From: a virus
Length of the DNA: 61,715 nt
Reading direction: 5' to 3' (one strand)
Virus record (IMG/VR): IMGVR_UViG_3300032331_002501
Span: 1 to 61,715 of that record
Below, piece after piece: positions 34,423-41,187 of the stretch. The position numbers and the translations under genes are program-made. Position 1 is the first letter of the stretch; the number at the start of each line of letters is the position of its first letter. Under the pieces are notes generated by a model. It was not told the DNA's origin, searched no databases, and was given only the letters and a program-made list of their open reading frames with translations.

Positions 34423-34450
34423 AAAAGGCATTACTTTTGTAACACCTTTT
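34423..34450 (-). terminator. 12-bp hairpin after the gp51-like frame
   Basis: AAAAGG.. and ..CCTTTT arms of 12 nt with two G-U pairs and an AAAA loop, overlapping the stop at 34449. The trailing T-run is short, so it may be an attenuator or an mRNA-stabilising hairpin rather than a full terminator. Confidence 0.5.
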
Positions 34451-34646
34451 AAATTCGTTGATTATTTTTTATAGCACTTATTACGGATTGATTAGGATTT
34501 CCTATATCTATATTAGTAACTGTAGAATTAGAATTTGACATTCCTTTTTTTCCTTTGTTACCATATGAATTTTGGTATCTTTGGTTTTCTTTATCTACAC
34601 TATCGGCAATCATTTTATGAGTAAAATTTCTTAACCAAATAGGCAT
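34449..34646 (-). CDS. gp51-like/T-type tail chaperone extension, likely made by frameshift
   Basis: 65 residues if started at the only ATG (34646). The same frame is open back to 34757, giving GLTPEYRISLFKQIHDIV, HGKGGYDWFTIYEMPIWLR upstream of that ATG. This part is conserved-looking and includes the MPIWLR element, so the ATG is probably internal. There is no other ATG in the open part. A run of seven Ts at 34743-34749 lies where the frame overlaps the end of the gp26-like gene, so fusion by +1 or -2 frameshifting is the best explanation. T4 genes 26 and 51 sit at the same place. Confidence 0.7.
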   Translation of the reverse strand: MPIWLRNFTHKMIADSVDKENQRYQNSYGNKGKKGMSNSNSTVTNIDIGNPNQSVISAIKNNQRI

Positions 34647-34707
34647 TTCATATATTGTAAACCAATCGTATCCTCCTTTACCGTGATATACTATATCATG
34701 TATTTGC

Positions 34708-35499
34708 TTAAAAAGACTTATCCGATATTCCGGCGTCAGGCCAAAAAAAGCTAGTATTCATAGGTAATCTGACCCCCTCCTGTAGGCCTTCCGATGTTTC
34801 AAAAGAAATAGTCATATCAATATCTGGGGTGATGTTACGTAAATGTTCTCTGAATGATTGGGAATCTCTAGCTAAAAGATAATTATCAACAAATTCTCTA
34901 ACAGTTTTTCTTTCAGAATCACCATTTACTGAGATGATCATATGTTTTAATCGGGTAGAAAGTTCATATGATGCTGTTTTGTTGATTTTTTGTAATCCTT
35001 TTACTTCAGCATCAACTTTTCTTTCATCTCCATGAGTTAAAAGTTTAAAAGTAATTTCATTTTTTGAATGAGGTAAAGTATATGAGAACACATTTTCATG
35101 TGGAACAAATAAACTTTCATTAAATGGTTTTTCTTCTAAAGTAGATAAATCTATTGTTACTTTTTCTCCGTTCCAATCAAAAGTGTATTCTGCTCCGTAT
35201 CCTAAAACACGAGCTGCTAACATAATAGCATTTTTATCACCAATGATTAAATCATCATAGTTAATAGGAGATACAATTAAAGCTTGCAATAATTTATCAA
35301 TTACTGTTCCTTGTTTAATGTAATTTTGGTTAGTAAGAATATCTTCCTCTTTAGCTGTCATGTATTTCATTTCAATTTTACCATTAGAAAGGGGGTTTCC
35401 TTTTGAGTAAAGTAAACCTTTAGAAGGTAAAGAAATAAATTCAGTAGGGAATTTTGGCTTTTCAGAAGTAATTTCTGTTTTTGGATTTGATTCGCTCAT
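34708..35499 (-). CDS. 26: gp26-like tail assembly/baseplate hub protein
   Basis: 263 residues. FPTEFISLPSKGLLYSKGNP and IEMKYMTAKEEDIL are the hallmark opening of the gp26 family of T4-like phages. AARVLGYGAEYTFDWNGE and the C-terminal NTSFFWPDAG follow. By gene order (tube, this gene, a short gene, tape measure) it corresponds to the tail-assembly chaperone position of other phages. Near its end are an internal AGGAGGGGG and the T7 tract where a second frame opens. An ATATTTAT motif lies 33 nt upstream. Confidence 0.82.
   Translation of the reverse strand: MSESNPKTEITSEKPKFPTEFISLPSKGLLYSKGNPLSNGKIEMKYMTAKEEDILTNQNYIKQGTVIDKLLQALIVSPINYDDLIIGDKNAIMLAARVLGYGAEYTFDWNGEKVTIDLSTLEEKPFNESLFVPHENVFSYTLPHSKNEITFKLLTHGDERKVDAEVKGLQKINKTASYELSTRLKHMIISVNGDSERKTVREFVDNYLLARDSQSFREHLRNITPDIDMTISFETSEGLQEGVRLPMNTSFFWPDAGISDKSF
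34743..34749 (-). other. Candidate frameshift site (TTTTTTT)
   Basis: On the coding strand the gp26-like frame reads TTT TTT TGG. Shifting +1 or -2 on the T7 tract enters the downstream frame as FF-GLTPEYR. The incoming frame is closed by a TGA at 34758-34760, so the shift window is only about 10 nt plus the overlap to the stop at 34708. Confidence 0.55.
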
Positions 35500-35532
35500 A
35501 GATTTTTATTTGTTAAAACTTTATATTCGGAT

Positions 35533-35540
35533 ATAAATAT
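35533..35540 (-). promoter_or_regulatory. Late-type ATATTTAT motif upstream of the gp26-like gene
   Basis: Core ATATTTAT on the coding strand, 33 nt before the start and downstream of the tube-gene terminator. Confidence 0.55.
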
Positions 35541-35555
35541 ATTGAAAAATAGGAA

Positions 35556-35590
35556 GATAAAAAAAAACCCACATTTCTGTGGGTTCTTTT
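35556..35590 (-). terminator. Rho-independent terminator after the tail tube gene
   Basis: A 7-bp ACCCACA/TGTGGGT stem with a 4-nt loop, followed on the minus strand by a long T-run. It ends the highly expressed tube transcript. Confidence 0.85.
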
Positions 35591-35607
35591 AAAAATATTA
35601 ATTTTAA

Positions 35608-36096
35608 TTAGTAGTTCAAGATACAGTAATCCATACCTAATACCATAGTTAAGTTTTGAGCTTCAGCTTCAGTATCCCAGTTATATTCACCAAATTCGGC
35701 AGATTTAATAAATGCACCTTTGATGATCCATTCACTTACTATATCACCTACAGGACCTAATACTTCAATTTTAACATCCTTTTTATAAAAATCTGAGTAT
35801 CCGTCACGTCCGGTTACTGATTCATGGTGGAGGCGTACCCATTCCATTACGGCTTGTGCACCTGATGGAGTGATTGGGTCAAATAGCGTTAGTGATAAAT
35901 CATTCCATTTTAATTTACCTTTAATTTTACGGTAAGTATTTATATGGTTAAGAGTGATTTCTTCTTGTGTAAATCCCATACCGCTTACACCCTTAATAAG
36001 GTAACTAGGAATTCCTTCTACATACATATAGAATCTATTCTTTAATTTCGGTTCAAAGGATGTAAAAAATATTTCGTTTGGATTTAAAATAGCCAT
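35608..36096 (-). CDS. 19: Tail tube protein (T4 gp19-like)
   Basis: 162 residues, like the 163 of T4 gp19. KLKNRFYMYVEGIPSYLIKGV, then GKLKWNDLSLTLFDPITPSGAQAVMEW and a C-terminal GMDYCILNY follow the gp19/phage_T4_gp19 pattern of two beta-sheets and a long hairpin. It stacks as hexameric rings inside the sheath, which is encoded 41 nt upstream. It has its own ATATTTAT motif upstream and a strong terminator downstream, fitting high, separate expression. Confidence 0.93.
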   Translation of the reverse strand: MAILNPNEIFFTSFEPKLKNRFYMYVEGIPSYLIKGVSGMGFTQEEITLNHINTYRKIKGKLKWNDLSLTLFDPITPSGAQAVMEWVRLHHESVTGRDGYSDFYKKDVKIEVLGPVGDIVSEWIIKGAFIKSAEFGEYNWDTEAEAQNLTMVLGMDYCILNY

Positions 36097-36113
36097 GTTT
36101 TTATTATTTTATT

Positions 36114-36121
36114 ATAAATAT
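36114..36121 (-). promoter_or_regulatory. Late-type ATATTTAT motif upstream of the tail tube gene
   Basis: Core ATATTTAT on the coding strand, 17 nt before the start, in the full form AATATTTATAATAAAA. Confidence 0.65.
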
Positions 36122-36137
36122 TATTAAACTTCAGTTT

Positions 36138-37856
36138 TTATGATGGGAAAGTAGCTCCTGTTGGCAAGATGTTGAAATCTAATATAATAAATTCAGCTGT
36201 CTTAGTTGGTTGTAAATAAATAGCTCCTCTTAATTGGTTTCTATCTACTACATCTGGAGTGTTGTTACTTTCATCCATTACTACCTTGTAAGCATACAAA
36301 CCTTGACGTTGTTGTACACTTTCTAAGTATGGGTTTACTTGTGCTAAGAATGTATTTCTAGTAGCTAATGTATTTTGTTCAAATACTAATGTGTTAGATA
36401 TATTAGAAATAGTATTCTTAAGAGTAATTAATAAGCGGCGAACATTTACACGATCTAAAGCACTTGCTTTATTTTGTAATGTTTTCTGACCAAATACTAC
36501 AACTCCAGTTGCTGGGAAGGTAGCGATTGGGTTTATTTTAGCTGAGTATAAGTCATCGCGATTTGCAGATGATAATCTTCTTTCAGCTAATATCACTTGA
36601 GTTAATCCACCACGATTAATACCTGCTGGTGCAAACCATGGAGCAGCTACTTGGTCGTTGTAAGCATAAACGCCTGGGATTACTGTAGAGGCGGGAACCC
36701 ATACTAGGTTTTGAGTATCAGGGTCTACAATTTGAACCCATGGCCAGTATGCAGCCGCGTAGCTAGTATTTAAAGCAGCAGCTTGTGTTTTAACTGAAGC
36801 TATAGTTGTTCCGTATTTTACTAGATCAATAACTGCAATAGCATCACCTCTGTCTTGGGTATTGTTAATCAATGTATTAATTGGGGTAACGTGGCCTGTT
36901 TCACCGCGCATTAATCCAGGTGCCGTAATAATGTTATATTTATAATCATCTTTATTTGCTAAGATAGCAAATGATTGAGTATAGTCATTTGGGCCTATTC
37001 CTTGTAGATTTGAACCACCCATGTTTTCGTAAAAATTAGCTTGCCAGCTTACTGGAACATTTTCACCAGTTCCCCCACCAAATGCACCACTTTGAGCTGC
37101 AGGGATAGAACCAGTAAATGTTGATACTGCTGCTCCGTTATTATCAAAGAAATTAGGGGTCTTTTGGTTTACAGTTTTTACTCTTACATACTTACTATTT
37201 ACAGGATAACTACCTGATTGTTGTATGTATATACCATCGTCAGTGCGAATGTTTCTTGCTTGATTACCAATTACTTTTTCAATATAATTAGATTGATTAG
37301 GATCTAATGAAAGATTAGTCCAAGTTTCTAAAACAGTAGGAGTATTAGCAGTATCATCTCCTCTTCTAATTAATAGAGTAAATGTTCCTGATGATGTATT
37401 TGGTGATTGGACCTCCCAACGAACATTATAAGAACTACCACTAGGCAATGAACTGCTTACTTCTGATCCACTATTGTTACCAATGATACCATCAGTAAGA
37501 AATTCTAATGAAAATATATTATTAACAGCTGTTGTACTACCACTTACATTAGAACTAGATGCAGGAGTGAATGAACCACTTGCAACACGAGTAACTAATA
37601 AACTAGTACCACCGTTGTTAAAATAATTATATGCAGATAATGCTGTTAAATAGTTGTAAGTATTACCTCCACTAACAAAATAACCTCCGAAATTTTGTAA
37701 ATAATCAGAATAAGTGGTTACTATTTTTGGAATACCTACTTTACCCAACAAAGTTGGACCAACAATAGCTGCACCGATAGGTGCAGGGGTTGCAGAAACA
37801 AAAGATTGATCGTTTTCTCTTGCTAAAACACCAGGGGATATTAAAGTTTCGGCCAT
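36138..37856 (-). CDS. 18: Contractile tail sheath protein (T4 gp18-like)
   Basis: 572 residues. SPGVLARENDQSF at the N-terminus is the usual sheath start, and GPTLLGKVGIPKIV follows. The middle holds a variable Ser/Thr-rich domain. The conserved C-terminal part is VNVRRLLITLKNTISN, QGLYAYKVVMDESNNTP and LQPTKTAEFIILDFNILPTGA. The C-terminal strand interlocks subunits. Sheath and tube genes are adjacent as in T4. Confidence 0.96.
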   Translation of the reverse strand: MAETLISPGVLARENDQSFVSATPAPIGAAIVGPTLLGKVGIPKIVTTYSDYLQNFGGYFVSGGNTYNYLTALSAYNYFNNGGTSLLVTRVASGSFTPASSSNVSGSTTAVNNIFSLEFLTDGIIGNNSGSEVSSSLPSGSSYNVRWEVQSPNTSSGTFTLLIRRGDDTANTPTVLETWTNLSLDPNQSNYIEKVIGNQARNIRTDDGIYIQQSGSYPVNSKYVRVKTVNQKTPNFFDNNGAAVSTFTGSIPAAQSGAFGGGTGENVPVSWQANFYENMGGSNLQGIGPNDYTQSFAILANKDDYKYNIITAPGLMRGETGHVTPINTLINNTQDRGDAIAVIDLVKYGTTIASVKTQAAALNTSYAAAYWPWVQIVDPDTQNLVWVPASTVIPGVYAYNDQVAAPWFAPAGINRGGLTQVILAERRLSSANRDDLYSAKINPIATFPATGVVVFGQKTLQNKASALDRVNVRRLLITLKNTISNISNTLVFEQNTLATRNTFLAQVNPYLESVQQRQGLYAYKVVMDESNNTPDVVDRNQLRGAIYLQPTKTAEFIILDFNILPTGATFPS

Positions 37857-37876
37857 GTTTTATATGTTTTTTATTA

Positions 37877-37884
37877 ATAAATAT
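37877..37884 (-). promoter_or_regulatory. Late-type ATATTTAT motif upstream of the sheath gene
   Basis: Core ATATTTAT on the coding strand, 20 nt before the start. Confidence 0.6.
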
Positions 37885-37903
37885 GGCGAACTCTATTCAA
37901 AGT

Positions 37904-38152
37904 TTAGGATACAGGGGAAAATTCTCCGGTTTCTAAACTTATACTTCCTTCACCATACTTGGTTTTGATTTGATTAACTAATTCTAATTCTTGATTTTTT
38001 AAATCAGAAAATTGTTGTTTAATTTTTTCTTTTTCTTCAGCTAAATTAAGAATTTCTAATTCAAGTCTTCCTAATGTTAAAGCTGTTTGGTTATATTGTT
38101 CTTTAAGATTTTTTAAAGAATCTAATTCTTCATTTGATAAAACTGTTTTCAT
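37904..38152 (-). CDS. Small coiled-coil protein
   Basis: 82 residues. About 65 residues form a heptad-rich helix (SLKNLKEQYNQTALTLGRLE onwards), ending with YGEGSISLETGEFSPVS. The size and ending resemble small coiled-coil proteins of unknown function in T4-like phages. It lies between the gp15-like and sheath genes. It may be an assembly factor for the sheath; no direct evidence. Confidence 0.65.
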   Translation of the reverse strand: MKTVLSNEELDSLKNLKEQYNQTALTLGRLELEILNLAEEKEKIKQQFSDLKNQELELVNQIKTKYGEGSISLETGEFSPVS

Positions 38153-38172
38153 ATTATAAACTTATTTTTATT

Positions 38173-38180
38173 ATAAATAT
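38173..38180 (-). promoter_or_regulatory. Late-type ATATTTAT motif upstream of 37904-38152
   Basis: Core ATATTTAT on the coding strand, 20 nt before the start, in the full form ATATATTTATAATAAAA. Confidence 0.65.
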
Positions 38181-38192
38181 ATATAATCATTT

Positions 38193-39122
38193 TTAAGAAT
38201 CAACTCCATCCGTAAAGGAAGTAATATCTGATGGGTAAAAAGGTGTAGATCTATTAGGATATGTTGAGTCTTCGGGGGTAATTGAAGTTTCAGTACTAAA
38301 GACTACTTGAGTTTTATCTGGGAAGTATTTTATTGATGCTAATTCTTTATTGATAGAATCAGGGATTATATGTCCTCTAAGTGTGATAGTAAATTCGGTT
38401 TGAACTATTCTTTCTTCACCTTGTGATATTGAGTTATTAGTAGTAAAAGAAGTTATTCTAGCTATGAATTTAAATTTTTCAGGATCTCCCCAATATGCTT
38501 CAGAAGCGTAATTTATAGCTTCAACTATTTTATTCATTTGCTCTACAAAATAAGTCATAATTATACATTTATAACTTATAGTTACATAGTCAGGAATAAC
38601 AACAGCATGAATTTTCTTTTGAGGTTTACGATTATTTAATAAAGCAAAATTATCATATGCATCTCTTTGATTCCATTTTTCTACAAAAATTCCATAATTG
38701 TGGGGGCGATTAGCATCTAATTTATTCCCCATATTAAAGTTTTTTTCTAATGATTCTCTTCTAAACATAATTAAAGGAGACATTATTTTATCATTTTGAT
38801 CTCTATAATACCCATCTGCTTGAACTGCTTTCCATCTCTCAGGACTTCCATATATTATAGGAACCGGGATTTGGGTATTGTTTTGATATACAGAAGGTTT
38901 AATAACATTAGTAAAATAATAATGAATTGCTTCATCTATATCTGAGATACTGATGTTAAAAGATTTAGAGGTATCACCAGTAGATGATATTTGATTACCT
39001 CTATTTAAAGGATTTAATTCAAAAGATGAATCATTAGCATTACCATACTCTGAGCTATATGGGTTAATTCTCTCATTGCTGATTTCAGCTTGGGTTTTAG
39101 GTATGGGTTTTCTAGCAGGCAT
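38193..39122 (-). CDS. 15: Tail terminator/sheath stabiliser (T4 gp15-like)
   Basis: 309 residues. IPVPIIYGSPERWKAVQ and IMSPLIMFRRES, then VTISYKCIIMTYFVEQMNKIVEAI and ERIVQTEFTITLRGHIIP, follow the order of the gp15 fold. The N- and C-termini are polar and probably disordered. It should cap the finished tail and join it to the neck. It follows gp13/gp14-like genes exactly as in T4, with a 1-nt overlap. Confidence 0.7.
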   Translation of the reverse strand: MPARKPIPKTQAEISNERINPYSSEYGNANDSSFELNPLNRGNQISSTGDTSKSFNISISDIDEAIHYYFTNVIKPSVYQNNTQIPVPIIYGSPERWKAVQADGYYRDQNDKIMSPLIMFRRESLEKNFNMGNKLDANRPHNYGIFVEKWNQRDAYDNFALLNNRKPQKKIHAVVIPDYVTISYKCIIMTYFVEQMNKIVEAINYASEAYWGDPEKFKFIARITSFTTNNSISQGEERIVQTEFTITLRGHIIPDSINKELASIKYFPDKTQVVFSTETSITPEDSTYPNRSTPFYPSDITSFTDGVDS

Positions 39123-39628
39123 CAGATTCTAGCTTTAGTTAAACTGTATTTATCAGATGGGATTAATTGTCCTTGACATATGATTGAAATACTAGATCCA
39201 AAGTTTTCTAACCCAGGATTAAGTGGATTAGGATTATATGGATATTCTTCAGATTTACCAACAAAAAGTTGATTTTCTTGGATATTATCTAGTTCAAAGA
39301 AACTTTCATACCACATGATTATATCTCCTACTTCAGGTACAACTTGTGCATCTTTTAAATCATCTCTAAATAAGTTAAAGGTCATAGTTCTTGTAACATC
39401 AGGACCTAAATCACTTGATCCCCATGTTTGGTCGTTTCTTTGAATTAAACAATTTAAAAGAACAGGAGTAAAGAAAAATTTATCTATAGCTTCACCATAT
39501 ATATTAACTTTATTTTTTCCATAATCATACTTATAGTATGCAATTTGTTGAGTGATAATATCCCCTAATAATTCTCGATTAAGGTTTCTAAATAAACTGA
39601 TATCTCTTGCTCCGCCAAATAAAGCCAT
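39122..39628 (-). CDS. 14: Neck protein (T4 gp14-like)
   Basis: 168 residues. QIAYYKYDYGKNKVNIYGEA and KFFFTPVLLNCLI resemble the start of neck protein gp14. VGDIIMWYESFFELDNIQE follows. Shorter than T4 gp14 (256 residues). Supported mainly by its place between the gp13- and gp15-like genes, to which it is coupled by overlaps of 1-2 nt. Confidence 0.6.
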   Translation of the reverse strand: MALFGGARDISLFRNLNRELLGDIITQQIAYYKYDYGKNKVNIYGEAIDKFFFTPVLLNCLIQRNDQTWGSSDLGPDVTRTMTFNLFRDDLKDAQVVPEVGDIIMWYESFFELDNIQENQLFVGKSEEYPYNPNPLNPGLENFGSSISIICQGQLIPSDKYSLTKARI

Positions 39629-39629
39629 G

Positions 39630-40784
39630 TTATCCTATATAAATTAAGTAAGGGGTTTGTTGTAATTCTTTTAATCTAGCATCTGTTTCTAAAGATTTTC
39701 TTTCTAGTATTTTTTCCCTAGAAGTTTCTTCTAAATAAAGTTTTAATTTGTCAACTAAAGCAGTTTTTTCAGCAGTAGCAGCAGCTATAAGATCACCTTG
39801 ATTTAATGTTACTTCTGAGTTAGGGATGGGGATAGTTGAGTATTTACCTCTAATATATCCTAATATTTCTTTACATAGTGCTAATGTATACTCAAATATC
39901 CATTGACGACCAATAGAATTAATCTGCCCATATATGGGGTTTGCAAATGGTACATTAGAAACATTAGTAACTAATCCTGATCCAGAAGGAGCAACTGGGG
40001 TGTTTTTTTCAGATTTAAGGTAATATTCAAACCATAATCTAACTCCATTTTCTCCCTCACCAGGTTTAGGGAATAATCTTAATTTATTATTTCTAAGTTC
40101 AAAAGATATTTGTGATCTCCTTACTAAGTCATTCATTTCAATCTCTTGAATCTTTTGAATATCAAAATAAATAGGATATAAGGTAGCAGTATTAGCTATA
40201 CCGTAGTTAGCCCAACCAAAGTCATTTAATATGTTTAAATACTCATTACCAGCTCCAATGTAAGGATCTAAGTATCTTACAGAAGCAGGAATTTGATTTC
40301 TAAATAAACGAGTTATTGTAACATTTTGACCTGATAAGCTTTGGGAAGCAGCCCATTCATTTAAATCATAATCTTGAACATGTTCTTTAAGTATTATAGA
40401 TCCTGAGTAGAAGTTAACATCTCCTCCTACATTAGCTTCAATTCCATATTGTTCAGAGATACGAATAATTCCTCCTTGGTTAGGGCGAATTAATGAATGG
40501 TTTAATGCAGATGAAGTAGTAAATCCTTCTATATCAAGATAATCTTGTCTAACTTTATATGCATAAACTTCATTTCCATATGTAGTAATTGCTTCTTCAA
40601 ATGCAGTATAGAAGTTTAAGTCTTGAAGTTCAACATCCACTAATGGATACCCTAATCGACGAGCACAAAATGTTACTATTTTATCGGCATCAATTTGAAA
40701 GTCATAATCATAGTCATAAAATCCAAAAGGTGTATTACCAGGGATAAATGAACTTGAACCAGGATATATTGGGATGTTAGCCAT
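39630..40784 (-). CDS. 13: Neck/head completion protein (T4 gp13-like)
   Basis: 384 residues. IVTFCARRLGYPLVDVELQD and FYTAFEEAITTYGNEVYAYK are the conserved opening of neck-type connector proteins. ELRNNKLRLFPKPGEG and VRLWFEYYLKSE follow, and the C-terminal helix (AAATAEKTALVDKLKLYLEE) is amphipathic. It links the portal vertex and tail. First gene of the neck operon, with an ATATTTAT motif 15 nt upstream. Confidence 0.68.
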   Translation of the reverse strand: MANIPIYPGSSSFIPGNTPFGFYDYDYDFQIDADKIVTFCARRLGYPLVDVELQDLNFYTAFEEAITTYGNEVYAYKVRQDYLDIEGFTTSSALNHSLIRPNQGGIIRISEQYGIEANVGGDVNFYSGSIILKEHVQDYDLNEWAASQSLSGQNVTITRLFRNQIPASVRYLDPYIGAGNEYLNILNDFGWANYGIANTATLYPIYFDIQKIQEIEMNDLVRRSQISFELRNNKLRLFPKPGEGENGVRLWFEYYLKSEKNTPVAPSGSGLVTNVSNVPFANPIYGQINSIGRQWIFEYTLALCKEILGYIRGKYSTIPIPNSEVTLNQGDLIAAATAEKTALVDKLKLYLEETSREKILERKSLETDARLKELQQTPYLIYIG

Positions 40785-40799
40785 GTGTTAGGTTTTGTT

Positions 40800-40807
40800 A
40801 TAAATAT
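40800..40807 (-). promoter_or_regulatory. Late-type ATATTTAT motif upstream of the neck operon
   Basis: Core ATATTTAT on the coding strand, 15 nt before the start of 39630-40784. Confidence 0.6.
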
Positions 40808-41184
40808 TAATAAAGAACATTCCAACTTGTCCCATCAAAGAAATAAGGTTTTGGCGGAACACTAGAAGATACAGCAAATGATCCAGTAGCTACCCCGGAT
40901 GGGAGTGGATGTGTAGGTAATATAGTTAGTAGGTTGTTTAAAATAATACTACCACTTATATTTATTGAGCTTGTTACTTGTAAACTACTTGTTGTAGCCC
41001 AAATATTAGTACTTATATTAGTAAAAGGGGCTGATGGACCTATAGCACCTTGTGGTCCGGGTGAGTTTACTTGTATAATATCTGTTACAGGTTGTACTAC
41101 TGTTAATTGGTTATTATCAGTATTATTAACAACAACATTGTTAGTGGTTAAATTTACTACTATTCTATTTGAGTTATCAGCCAT
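40807..41184 (-). CDS. Small fibre-type protein with collagen-like stretch
   Basis: 125 residues. Asn/Thr/Val-rich start, short collagen-like PGPQGAIGPSAP, then Ser-rich strands and the end PYFFDGTSWNVLY, a common trimer-capping end in phage fibres. It overlaps no neighbour and follows the 906-residue protein by 3 nt. Likely virion-surface; no receptor can be named. Confidence 0.65.
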   Translation of the reverse strand: MADNSNRIVVNLTTNNVVVNNTDNNQLTVVQPVTDIIQVNSPGPQGAIGPSAPFTNISTNIWATTSSLQVTSSINISGSIILNNLLTILPTHPLPSGVATGSFAVSSSVPPKPYFFDGTSWNVLY

Positions 41185-41187
41185 ATA

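Noticed and set aside
36108-36124. TATAAATA on the plus strand read as T4 late promoters
   Set aside because: In this reading they would point away from every gene in the window, with no plus-strand genes to serve; the coding-strand ATATTTAT reading is kept instead.
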